Of a stretch of 48,467 bases of DNA, positions 15,877 to 24,355 are shown piece after piece; the stretch's first letter is position 1; the number at the start of each line of letters is the position of its first letter. The translations under genes and the position numbers were made by a program. Source of the DNA: Verrucomicrobiota bacterium (lineage in GTDB: Bacteria > Verrucomicrobiota > Verrucomicrobiia > Limisphaerales > DSYF01); assembly GCA_025457615.1 (NCBI GenBank), contig JALOTZ010000027.1, positions 1-48,467 on the forward strand, given 5' to 3'. The notes under the pieces are model-generated. The model saw nothing but the letters and a program-made list of their open reading frames with translations, did not search any database and had not been told where the DNA came from.

Positions 15877-17001
15877 ATGGGATCCAGGATGCCCCAATCA
15901 CTTTCCGCTTCAGGCTGCCAGGCCGGGCTGGCGCTGGTGGCCGTGCTGCTGTGGCTGGGCGCCGGCTTCCCGGCCCAGGGCCAGAGTGACGGATCCCGGC
16001 CGATTGAATTCTCTGAGCCGCGGGATCCGCGCAGCCAGACCAATAGCGTTCGAAGCGTGGGGGCCGAGCGACGCCGGTTGACCGAGTTGGAAGATCGCCT
16101 CTCCAAGGCCTTCCATTTCCTGGATTTCGACGACTCCATGAGTGGCGTGCCGGCGCCCAACCCGGTCCGCCGGGCGCCCGTTCAACCCAAGCCAGCGAAA
16201 CCCGCCGGTCTGCTGACCGATGAGGAAAACTGGGGATTGAGCAAGAAATCCCTCGAACCCGAAGGTCCCGACCGCAAGAGGAGCCGATCGGAGCTGCCGT
16301 CCGAGTCGGTGCCGATGGAAGATGCCCGTTCGAGCCAGGACGACCTGCTGGACTCGTTGAGACGGGAGGATTGGCTGGTGAACGAGATGACCAGTGAGAC
16401 CTTCTGGGAGATGCCGCTGACCGCGCGGCCCGAGGCCATGGGGCGCAATCCGCCGACGGGCCCCGACGCCAGGGAGAAGCCCAAGTTCGACTCGAGCCCG
16501 CCCACGGCCACAGGCTCGCGCCCCGGGTGGTGGACGAGTCGTGACAGCCCGCGGGACGCTTTCGTTGAGCCGCGGGACTTGGGGGGGGCGAGCAAGGATC
16601 GCGGGGAGGTTTATGAGCTTGGGCGCCCCGCCCGCCGGGAATCGGGCGCCAGCGTGGACGCCTACCGCACCCTGTTGGGTCTTGGGGCTCAATCAGTCCC
16701 CAGTGGCGGCGCCGGGGTTGGCGCGACCAGCGAGGCCTGGTCCAAGCGGTACGGTTCGAGTGGCGCGGCGATCACCCCGCAGGCGCCGGGCCTGGAGACG
16801 GGCGCGAGCCGGTTGCGGACCGGCTCCCTGCAACCCCTGCGTTCGGTGGACCAGAGTTTGTTTGCGCCGACGGCTCCGGTTGCTCCCCCGCGGCCCTCGG
16901 TGTTTGATGCGCTCGAGGTGGAGGCCGCCTTTCGTTCCACTCCAGAGTCTGGGAGTTCGTTGAGCAAACCTTTCTACGAACCCCCTCGCAGGCAGTTCTG
17001 A
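15877..17001 (+). CDS. secreted proline-rich protein of unknown function
   Basis: 374 residues, no family recognised. N-terminal signal peptide with hydrophobic core AGLALVAVLLWLG and likely cleavage after the following AQG. The rest is low in hydrophobic residues, rich in Pro, Ser, Arg and acidic residues, and probably largely unstructured apart from a short helical stretch at ~residues 65-85 (RRLTELEDRLSKAFHFLDF). It ends PFYEPPRRQF. ATG 15889 is an in-frame alternative start. It converges on the pilB gene with a gap of 33 bases, so the pair may share a termination zone. A relation to the pilus genes is possible but not shown. Confidence 0.6.
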   Translation: MGSRMPQSLSASGCQAGLALVAVLLWLGAGFPAQGQSDGSRPIEFSEPRDPRSQTNSVRSVGAERRRLTELEDRLSKAFHFLDFDDSMSGVPAPNPVRRAPVQPKPAKPAGLLTDEENWGLSKKSLEPEGPDRKRSRSELPSESVPMEDARSSQDDLLDSLRREDWLVNEMTSETFWEMPLTARPEAMGRNPPTGPDAREKPKFDSSPPTATGSRPGWWTSRDSPRDAFVEPRDLGGASKDRGEVYELGRPARRESGASVDAYRTLLGLGAQSVPSGGAGVGATSEAWSKRYGSSGAAITPQAPGLETGASRLRTGSLQPLRSVDQSLFAPTAPVAPPRPSVFDALEVEAAFRSTPESGSSLSKPFYEPPRRQF

Positions 17002-17034
17002 CGGAGGGGCCGGCGGCCACGGCTTCCTGCGGCT

Positions 17035-18771
17035 TCAGGCGGCTGAAGTGAGCACGAGCACCTGTTCGAGCGTGGACAATCCCTCGCGCACCCGGTCCAA
17101 GGCGACCATGCGGAGGGTTCGCATTCCCTGGCCCAAAGCCACCTTGCCCATGTCCCGGGCGCTGGATCTGGAGATGATCAGCTTGCGGATTTCATCCGTC
17201 ACGGTCATCGCCTCGATGATGGCCAAACGCCCGGCATAACCGGAGTTCTTGCAGCGATCGCAGCCGCGTCCACGATACAGGGTCACACCGTCGAAGATGC
17301 TCGGGTCGATGTTGAGGTCCTGATACATCTTGGCCGGGTAGGTCACGGGCTCCTTGCAGTGAGAACAGATGCGGCGCATCAGCCGCTGGGCACAAGCCAG
17401 GATCACGGAGGAGGAGATCAGGAAGGGGGCGATGCCCATGTCGTCCAGGCGCGTGATGGCTCCCGGGGCGTCGTTACAGTGCATGGTGCTCAGCACCTGG
17501 TGGCCGGTGAGGGCGGCCTCGACGGCGATTTCCGCGGTCTCGGTATCCCGAATCTCACCGATCATCACGATATCCGGATCCTGACGCAGGATGGAGCGCA
17601 GGGCATTGGCGAAGGTGAGACCGATTTCCTTCTTGGTGGGAACCTGGTTGATGCCGGGGACCTGGAACTCGACCGGATCCTCAACGGTCACGATGTTGTA
17701 GATCGGGTTGTTGAGCTCGTTCAACGCCGAATAGAGCGTGGTGGTCTTGCCGGAGCCCGTCGGGCCCGTCACGAGAATGAGCCCATGCGGCGCATCCACC
17801 GCCGCTCGCACCTGCTGGAAAGTGTCCGGATCCAGACCGAGCTTGTCCAGGCTGGCGGAGAGGTTGCCCTTGTCGAGCACGCGCATCACGACCTTCTCGC
17901 CATGGACGGTGGGCAGCACCGACACACGGATGTCGTAGTCCTTACCGCCGACCTTGACCCGCATGCGTCCGTCCTGGGGCAGACGGCGTTCCGCGATGTC
18001 CAGGCTGCTCATGATCTTGAGGCGGGAGGCCAGGGCCAGTTGCATCGATTTCGGGGGCGGGGTGGCGTCCACCAACACGCCATCGAGCCGGTAGCGCAAA
18101 CGCATGGATTTCTCGAAGGGCTCCAGGTGAATGTCGCTGGCGCGGTCCTTGATCGCCTGCACCAGGATGAGGTTGGCCAGCTTGATCACCGGGGCCTCCT
18201 CGGTCGAAGCCGCCAGTTGATCCAGGTTCACTTCCTCCAGGCTTTCCTTGGCCAGTTGGACGTCCTCCGAGTCGGTGCCGTCCCCGCGCTCCTTGGCGTC
18301 ATTGATGATGTCCTCGAGGCTGCCGCTGCGGGCGGCGTCCAGGCTGTTGAGCTTGTCCAGGATGGACTTCTCGGAAGCAATCAACGGGGCGACTTCGTGC
18401 CGGGTGATCCTGCGAACGTCGTCCAAGGCCAGGACGTTCAGCGGATCGGCCATGGCGAGATAGATTTTGTTCTCGAGGCGGGAGACCGGGATCACCTTGT
18501 GATTGACGGCGACTTCGCGCGGCAGCAGATCGGCCACCTCCAGGGGAATGGAGATGCGGGCCAGATTGACCGGGGGAACGCTCAGCACCCGTCCCATGGA
18601 CACGGACAGGTCGTATTCGCTGACGTAGGACTTCTCGACCAGGAGCTTGAGCAGCCGCACCCCGCTGGCCTTCTGCTGTTGTTGGAGTTCCGCGAACTGG
18701 TTTGTGCTGAGCAGCCCGTCCTCGAGGAGGGCGTCAGCGATCCGTTCACCAAATGTTTTGACGGGAGGCAT
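17035..18771 (-). CDS. pilB: type IV pilus assembly / type II secretion ATPase PilB/GspE
   Basis: 578-residue hexameric extension motor. N-terminal MshEN-like region (1-~150) with partially kept repeats (SGVRLLKLLVEKSYVSEYDL), linker, then the ATPase core: Walker A GPTGSGKTTT (~337-346), Asp box, Walker B region IVMIGEIRDTETAEIA, His box TGHQVLSTMHCNDAPGA, and two zinc-binding CxxC pairs, RRICSHCKEP (~467) and RGCDRCKNSG (~503). Full-length and apparently intact. Preceded after four bases by the TPR/GspE-N gene; same strand as, but 3.7 kb from, the pilC gene. PilB rather than a PilT retraction ATPase because of the zinc motif and long N-terminus. Confidence 0.93.
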   Translation of the reverse strand: MPPVKTFGERIADALLEDGLLSTNQFAELQQQQKASGVRLLKLLVEKSYVSEYDLSVSMGRVLSVPPVNLARISIPLEVADLLPREVAVNHKVIPVSRLENKIYLAMADPLNVLALDDVRRITRHEVAPLIASEKSILDKLNSLDAARSGSLEDIINDAKERGDGTDSEDVQLAKESLEEVNLDQLAASTEEAPVIKLANLILVQAIKDRASDIHLEPFEKSMRLRYRLDGVLVDATPPPKSMQLALASRLKIMSSLDIAERRLPQDGRMRVKVGGKDYDIRVSVLPTVHGEKVVMRVLDKGNLSASLDKLGLDPDTFQQVRAAVDAPHGLILVTGPTGSGKTTTLYSALNELNNPIYNIVTVEDPVEFQVPGINQVPTKKEIGLTFANALRSILRQDPDIVMIGEIRDTETAEIAVEAALTGHQVLSTMHCNDAPGAITRLDDMGIAPFLISSSVILACAQRLMRRICSHCKEPVTYPAKMYQDLNIDPSIFDGVTLYRGRGCDRCKNSGYAGRLAIIEAMTVTDEIRKLIISRSSARDMGKVALGQGMRTLRMVALDRVREGLSTLEQVLVLTSAA

Positions 18772-18775
18772 GGGA

Positions 18776-19603
18776 TTAACGGAAGGCTTTGCGCAGATGC
18801 TTGGTGATCTCGACGGGGTGGGCCAGGAACCAGACCAGGCGGTTCCCGGTGTAGGCGGCCACCTCTCGGGCCGCCTGCTGGGAGAACGGGTTCGCCGTGA
18901 CCACCAGAACCGACTTGCTCATCCGGTCAAACGGCAGCACGCACCAGCGGCGGCAGACCTCCGCCGGAAAACTGCGGGCCAGATCGATATCCGTGTCGTA
19001 ACGCTCGATGGGCAGATAGGCCATGCGCGTCTTGTCCGAAAGCAGCTTCAACGATCGGTCCACCGGCAGGATCGCCTTGTCGGCGAGGCGCTGAATGAAA
19101 GGTTCGATGACATCCTCCGGTTCCTGCGTGAGATCCGGGGTTTTCCAGTACGCTTCGAAGTCGTCCTTGGTGATGATCTTACTCTCCACGAACACCTTGA
19201 ACATCGACTTGCGCCCGTCATCCACGCTCTCGGGCGAGACGGTGATGCCTTTCCGGCGCAGCATCGCCGTGTGACCGGATTCCTCGGGCTGGCTGCCGCC
19301 GAGGGAGCCGCTTTGGTCCACCAAGTTGGTGAGCGTGGCCTGGACTTCCGCGTCGTCCGGGCTCTGCTGCAAAAGCGTTTCGTACTCGAGGATCGCCGAG
19401 GAAACCTGGCCCAGATGGACATAGGCTTCCGCGATGCGCTTGGAGGTGGCCAGGACGTCGTCCTGACGGCCCACCTGCGAGTAGGCCTCGCGCAGAATCT
19501 CGAGGGACTGGTAATCCAGGGGCTGCGACTGAGTGATGACCTCGAACATCTCAATCGTCTGCTGGATCTGGGCCTGTTCGTCTTGAGTCAGAGTGTCTGC
19601 CAT
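18776..19603 (-). CDS. TPR plus GspE/MshEN-like N-domain protein
   Basis: 275 residues from ATG 19603. Residues ~1-100 are TPR-like helices (PLDYQSLEILREAYSQVG, AYVHLGQVSSAILEYETLLQ). Residues ~125-275 resemble the N-terminal domain that normally sits on GspE/PilB ATPases (VFVESKIITKDDFEAYW; LPFDRMSKSVLVVTANPFS; REVAAYTGNRLVWFLA), but no ATPase core is present. Four bases separate it from pilB. Probably a pilus/secretion accessory that binds the machinery or a nucleotide signal; the exact role is unknown. A sigma54-type promoter match lies 69-84 bases upstream. Confidence 0.75.
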   Translation of the reverse strand: MADTLTQDEQAQIQQTIEMFEVITQSQPLDYQSLEILREAYSQVGRQDDVLATSKRIAEAYVHLGQVSSAILEYETLLQQSPDDAEVQATLTNLVDQSGSLGGSQPEESGHTAMLRRKGITVSPESVDDGRKSMFKVFVESKIITKDDFEAYWKTPDLTQEPEDVIEPFIQRLADKAILPVDRSLKLLSDKTRMAYLPIERYDTDIDLARSFPAEVCRRWCVLPFDRMSKSVLVVTANPFSQQAAREVAAYTGNRLVWFLAHPVEITKHLRKAFR

Positions 19604-19671
19604 GGTTATGCCAAGTCTGTTTCGCCCGGGACCGCCCAGTCGACGGCAGCGGTCAGGCACTGTTCAGCCTT

Positions 19672-19687
19672 AGCAATCCGCTGGCCA
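19672..19687 (-). promoter_or_regulatory. candidate sigma54 promoter for the pilB operon
   Basis: The - strand reads TGGCCAGCGGATTGCT. Consensus TGGCACG-N4-TTGCW has two mismatches; the invariant GG and GC are ten bases apart and the -12 TTGCT is exact. Transcription would begin near 19660, about 58 bases before the first gene. Confidence 0.55.
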
Positions 19688-19819
19688 GCATCCGTAGAAG
19701 CCACGCCACTGATCGATTCCGGCGAGGTCCGGCGGGAAAGTGTCTCATTCCTAAGCTGCCGGTTTGCGTTTATTGACGCTCTGACCAACTATACCCGCCG
19801 CACGTGGACTGCTGAAACT

Positions 19820-22800
19820 ATGGAAAAGAAGGTGATCAGGATGATTCCCGCGCCGGGCGCGAACCTGGTGAGGTTTGTCGGGGATCGGATTCGATTCGAG
19901 CTGCGCGACGCCGAGGGCGGAGCCCCGGCGCCGAACGACCGCGCGTTCCTGCGCACCAACCTCGGGCGGGCGAAGGTCCTGCGCCAGGAAATCATCAAGG
20001 CCCACAGCGAGGGGGCCTCTCCGGCCGGGGCCTCCATGCATGACATTCCCATGCTCCCGGGCGAGCACGGGTGGCATGTCGAACTCGCCCTGGCGGAAAC
20101 GGGGTTTTTTCAGGCCAAGGCTTATCGGGTGGATGGCCACGGCTGGCAGCATTGGCCTGAGGGGCCCAACTTTGGGCTGAGCGTTCATCCGGATTACACC
20201 CGCTCTGGCAATACCATCTACTGCGCCTTCGTCCGGATGTTCGGCGCGACCAGGCACAAGCTCGACACCGGCGAGCCCGGGTTGGAGGACGCGATCCGGC
20301 AACTGGACCAGAGCGGTTACACCGTCATCCCGCCCTCCGGCACGCTGCGCGATCTCCTGCGGGAGCTGCCGCACATGGTGAACACCCTCGGCTGCCGTAT
20401 CGTCCATCTGTTGCCCGTCAACCGCGTCCCGACCACCTACGCCCGCTTTGGACGGTTTGGCAGCCCCTACGCCGCGCTGGATCTCGCCGGGATTGATCCG
20501 GCCCTGGTCGAGTTCGACCGCCGGACGACCGGGGTGGACCAGTTCCGCGAACTGACGGCTGCGACGCATGACCTGGGCGCGCGGGTCTTCCTCGACATCG
20601 TCATCAACCACACCGGCTGGGGATCGGTGTACCACGAGGCGCATCCGGAATGGTTTCTGCGCAACACCGATGGCACCTTCAAGAGTCCCGGAGCCTGGGG
20701 AAACACGTGGGAAGATCTGGTCGAGCTTCGACACCAGAACGTTTCCTTGTGGGATGAGATTTCCGGGGCGCTGCTCACCTGGTGCCGGCGCGGAGTGGAC
20801 GGCTTTCGCTGCGACGCCGGTTACATGGTTCCGGTGACGGCGTGGCAGTACATCATCGCGCGGGTGCAGCAGGAATTCCCGGATGCCGTCTTCTTGCTCG
20901 AGGGCTTGGGGGGCGCCTGGGAGGCGACCCGGGCCCTGCTCACCCAGGGGGGCATGCAGTGGGCCTACAGCGAGCTGTTCCAGAACCAGGATGGAGTCCA
21001 GGTCAGCGGCTACCTCGATCACGCCCTCACCCACAGCCCGGCGGTGGGGACCCTGGTGCACTACAGCGAGACACATGACAATGACCGGCTCGCCAAGCGG
21101 GGACGCCGCTGGTCGCTCCTGCGCAACCGCCTGTGCGCGCTGTCAAGCAGCCAGGGCGCGTTCGGCTTCACCTGCGGCGTGGAGTGGCTGGCCCCGGAAA
21201 AGGTCAACGTCCATTCCAGTCGCGGCCTGGCCTGGGGCAATCCCGACAACCTCCTGCCGGAGTTGTCCAGCCTGACCCGGCTGCTGGCGGAGCATCCGTG
21301 CTTTTTTGATGGCGCCACGGTGAAACGGCTCAGCCCCGCCGGCTCGCCCATCCTGGTGTTGTGGCGCGAGTCCGAATCCCGGCAAGACGCCGTGCTGGTC
21401 CTAGTGAACCTGGATGAGCGCCAGACGCAAACCCTGACCCTGAAACGCGCTTCCCTTCCGGAAACCCTTCGCAGCCGCCTGAGCGAGGCGTCCCTGGACG
21501 TCTGGGTGGAATTACTGGGACAGAGTCTGCCCCATCGACTGAGCGGCGGGGCGGAGGAGATTCACCTCAAACTCGATGCCGCCTTCGCCGGCTGCCTCTC
21601 CCCCACCAGGACGCCAGCCGGTTTGAGTGGGGACTCGTATCGCGCGGCGCGCGCCCGGGCCGCTTGGGCGCTGCAGGCCCTTTGCACAGGCGTGCCCGCC
21701 GAACAATGCGGCTCGCTGGACTGGCAATGGCTGGCCGACCAGGTGGACCACGATCCCGCCGCTCTGCTGTGCACCACCTCCCAGTTGTCGCGCCGCAACC
21801 CGAAAGCCCCGGGAGTCCCGCTTCAACACGAGGACATCGCCCGGCAGATCGAATCCGTTCATGACGGAAAGACCTACCCCAATGTGGTGGTTTGGACGCT
21901 GCGGGATGCGACCCGTGTGACCCCGGTTCCGTCCGGGCACTGGCTGCTGCTCGAGGATGAGCATCCGTTCCGGGTGACGCTGGAACTGCCCGCGGGCGGC
22001 GATGCGGTTGAGTCGATACACCTCGAGTCGATCGCGGCGGCCGGACGTCACATCGCCTGCGTCAGCCCGCGGGATCGCGAGGGATCCGCACCGCTTCAGT
22101 GGCACCGACGCGGATCCCGGGCGGGGGCCGTCGAAGCCACGCTCTCGTTCCTGGCCTCGGGCAGTCCGGCCCTGAACCCGTCGCGCGAGGCGCTGGCGGA
22201 TGGATTGGTGTTGCTGACCAACGGCCGCGGAGGCATGGCCCGGATTTGTGTGGATCTCGGACGCGTCCGGTCGAAGTACGACTGCGTGCTGGGAGCCAAC
22301 CTGCACCCGGCCTTTCCGGTGGATCGACACGTGTTGGCCAAGCGGATCCGGGTGTGGGTGAACGCCAATGGGTTCCTCTCGGCTTTGGACGCGCGCAACC
22401 TGATGCGGTTTGAACCGGGGCCTCCCGCGCGCTGGCACTTCGCCGCGCACGCCGGGGACGGGCACTGTGTCGATGTGGTCGTCGAGGCTCGCATGGTGGC
22501 GGAGCGCAACACCACCGTGTTCAGGTTCAGCCGCCCGCTCGACACCCGAAGCGACCCGCGCTGCCTGCCCACGGAGGCGGATGTGCGGCTGACGGTGCGG
22601 GTGGACATCGAGGACCGCAATTTCCATTGGGAGACCAGGCGCAACGGGGCCGCGGAACATCACTTCCAGTCCAACCTCAGCCGGCTGAAAGGCGCCGCCG
22701 GCTTCTTGTTCAAGCCCGCGCGCGATCGACACCTCTCGGTCGGATGCACCGCCGGCAATTATCATCCGGCGCCGGAGTGGAGCGAGAACCTGCCGCATCC

Positions 22801-24217
22801 CGTCGAACAAAGCCGCGGGCAAACCGGCTCGGGCGATGCCTTCAGTCCGGGCTGGTTCGAGATCCCGCTGGGAGCCGGCTCGGAGACCTCCCTCGTGGTT
22901 TCCGCGGAGAGCGATGCCGCCGCGGACGCCGAGCGAAGCTGGCCGCCGCCCTCCGCCCATCCAACCGGCGACGCCGGTGTCTTCGGCCGTCAGGACGCCT
23001 TTGGACGAGGGTTGCTCCAGGCAGCCAGGGCGTTCGTGGTCCGACGCGATGACGGCCGGACCGTCATTGCCGGGTATCCGTGGTTTCTGGATTGGGGGCG
23101 TGACTCATTGATTGCCGCGCGCGGCCTGCTGGCCGGCGGACTCGTGGAGGAGGTTCGCGATCTGGCCGTCGTGTTTGCGCGCTTTGAAGAGCGCGGCACG
23201 CTGCCGAACACCATTCATGGCAGTGACGCCTCCAATCGCGACACCTCCGACGCTCCCCTCTGGTTCGGCGTGGTGTGCGAGGAGTTGGCGGCGACGCTGG
23301 GCCAGACGTTCTATCAGACCGTGGTTGGTCCCAAGCGGCGCACCATCCACGAGGTTCTCACGAGCATCGCCGCCCACTTCATCGAGGGTACGCCGAACCG
23401 TATCCGCATGGATCCCGCGTCCGCCCTCATCTGGAGTCCGAGTCATTTCACCTGGATGGACACCAATTACCCGGCCGGCACGCCGCGCGAAGGTTATCCG
23501 GTGGAGATCCAGGCCCTGTGGATCCGCCTGCTGCGGCAATTGGCCCGGCTCAACACCGACGGCGAGGCGAAACGCTGGTCGGACCTTGCCCGCCAGGCCG
23601 AGGAATCCTTGAACCGCTGGTTCTGGTCGGATCAAGCCGGGTGGTTTGCCGACGTGTTGCTGGCGGAACAAGGCAAGCCTGCCGCCCAAGCCACCCGGGA
23701 CGACGCGCTGCGCAGCAATTGCCTCGCGGTGGTGGGTCTGGGTTTGGTGGGAGGCGACCGCGCCAGGAAGACGGTGGAAGCGGCCCGGCGCCATCTGGTG
23801 ATTCCCGGCGCCCTCCGGTCCCTGGCGCCGCTGCCGGTCGCCGTGCCCCTGCCCATCCGCGCCCCCCACGGGGAGCTGCTGAACGATCCCAAGCATCCGT
23901 ATTGGAGGCGCTACGAGGGCGATGAAGACACCCGGCGAAAGCCGGCGTATCACAACGGCACGGCCTGGACCTGGACCTTTCCCCTGTTCTGCGAGGCGAT
24001 GGCGATGGCGTGGGAGTTTGAACCCGCGGCGGTTCGCGCGGCACAGGGGTACCTGGCCAGCCTGTCCCAGTTGATGGAAGCCGGCTGCCTGGGGCAGATT
24101 CCCGAGATCCTGGACGGCGACGTTCCCCACACCCAGCGCGGATGCGACGCCCAGGCGTGGGGAGTCACCGAGGCCATTCGTGTCTGGCGCCTGCTCTGGG
24201 AGCGCCAGGCACCCTGA
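19820..24217 (+). CDS. bifunctional glycogen debranching enzyme (GH13 + GH133)
   Basis: About 1465 residues with two catalytic halves, the arrangement of eukaryotic debranching enzymes. Residues ~130-560 are a GH13 (alpha-amylase/4-alpha-glucanotransferase) barrel: INHTGWGS strand, nucleophile Asp332 in DGFRCDAGY, acid Glu361 in FLLEGLGG, third Asp420 in SETHDND. The last ~400 residues are the amylo-alpha-1,6-glucosidase domain (GH133), with YPWFLDWGRDSLIAARGL (~1084), NTIHGSDASNRDTSDAPLWF and RKPAYHNGTAWTW. It would transfer maltosyl/maltotriosyl units and then cleave the alpha-1,6 glucose. ATG 19841, with AAGGTG eight bases upstream, is a plausible alternative start; the frame upstream of 19820 is a shadow of the pilB operon. 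Confidence 0.88.
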   Translation: MEKKVIRMIPAPGANLVRFVGDRIRFELRDAEGGAPAPNDRAFLRTNLGRAKVLRQEIIKAHSEGASPAGASMHDIPMLPGEHGWHVELALAETGFFQAKAYRVDGHGWQHWPEGPNFGLSVHPDYTRSGNTIYCAFVRMFGATRHKLDTGEPGLEDAIRQLDQSGYTVIPPSGTLRDLLRELPHMVNTLGCRIVHLLPVNRVPTTYARFGRFGSPYAALDLAGIDPALVEFDRRTTGVDQFRELTAATHDLGARVFLDIVINHTGWGSVYHEAHPEWFLRNTDGTFKSPGAWGNTWEDLVELRHQNVSLWDEISGALLTWCRRGVDGFRCDAGYMVPVTAWQYIIARVQQEFPDAVFLLEGLGGAWEATRALLTQGGMQWAYSELFQNQDGVQVSGYLDHALTHSPAVGTLVHYSETHDNDRLAKRGRRWSLLRNRLCALSSSQGAFGFTCGVEWLAPEKVNVHSSRGLAWGNPDNLLPELSSLTRLLAEHPCFFDGATVKRLSPAGSPILVLWRESESRQDAVLVLVNLDERQTQTLTLKRASLPETLRSRLSEASLDVWVELLGQSLPHRLSGGAEEIHLKLDAAFAGCLSPTRTPAGLSGDSYRAARARAAWALQALCTGVPAEQCGSLDWQWLADQVDHDPAALLCTTSQLSRRNPKAPGVPLQHEDIARQIESVHDGKTYPNVVVWTLRDATRVTPVPSGHWLLLEDEHPFRVTLELPAGGDAVESIHLESIAAAGRHIACVSPRDREGSAPLQWHRRGSRAGAVEATLSFLASGSPALNPSREALADGLVLLTNGRGGMARICVDLGRVRSKYDCVLGANLHPAFPVDRHVLAKRIRVWVNANGFLSALDARNLMRFEPGPPARWHFAAHAGDGHCVDVVVEARMVAERNTTVFRFSRPLDTRSDPRCLPTEADVRLTVRVDIEDRNFHWETRRNGAAEHHFQSNLSRLKGAAGFLFKPARDRHLSVGCTAGNYHPAPEWSENLPHPVEQSRGQTGSGDAFSPGWFEIPLGAGSETSLVVSAESDAAADAERSWPPPSAHPTGDAGVFGRQDAFGRGLLQAARAFVVRRDDGRTVIAGYPWFLDWGRDSLIAARGLLAGGLVEEVRDLAVVFARFEERGTLPNTIHGSDASNRDTSDAPLWFGVVCEELAATLGQTFYQTVVGPKRRTIHEVLTSIAAHFIEGTPNRIRMDPASALIWSPSHFTWMDTNYPAGTPREGYPVEIQALWIRLLRQLARLNTDGEAKRWSDLARQAEESLNRWFWSDQAGWFADVLLAEQGKPAAQATRDDALRSNCLAVVGLGLVGGDRARKTVEAARRHLVIPGALRSLAPLPVAVPLPIRAPHGELLNDPKHPYWRRYEGDEDTRRKPAYHNGTAWTWTFPLFCEAMAMAWEFEPAAVRAAQGYLASLSQLMEAGCLGQIPEILDGDVPHTQRGCDAQAWGVTEAIRVWRLLWERQAP

Positions 24218-24355
24218 TCGACAACGGCTGCCGCGCGCCGGGGATCCGCGGGCGACAGGGAGATTGCCGGTGCGTCCTGGAGGGTGGGGTCCGGGAACAG
24301 CCGGTTATTCCGCCGCTGAAAAGACCACCCCCTCCCGCGCTTCCGACCCTTCGAG

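Noticed and set aside
18647..19819. N-terminal extension of the debranching enzyme frame
   Set aside because: It runs antisense through the pilB and TPR genes; residues match no glycoside hydrolase.
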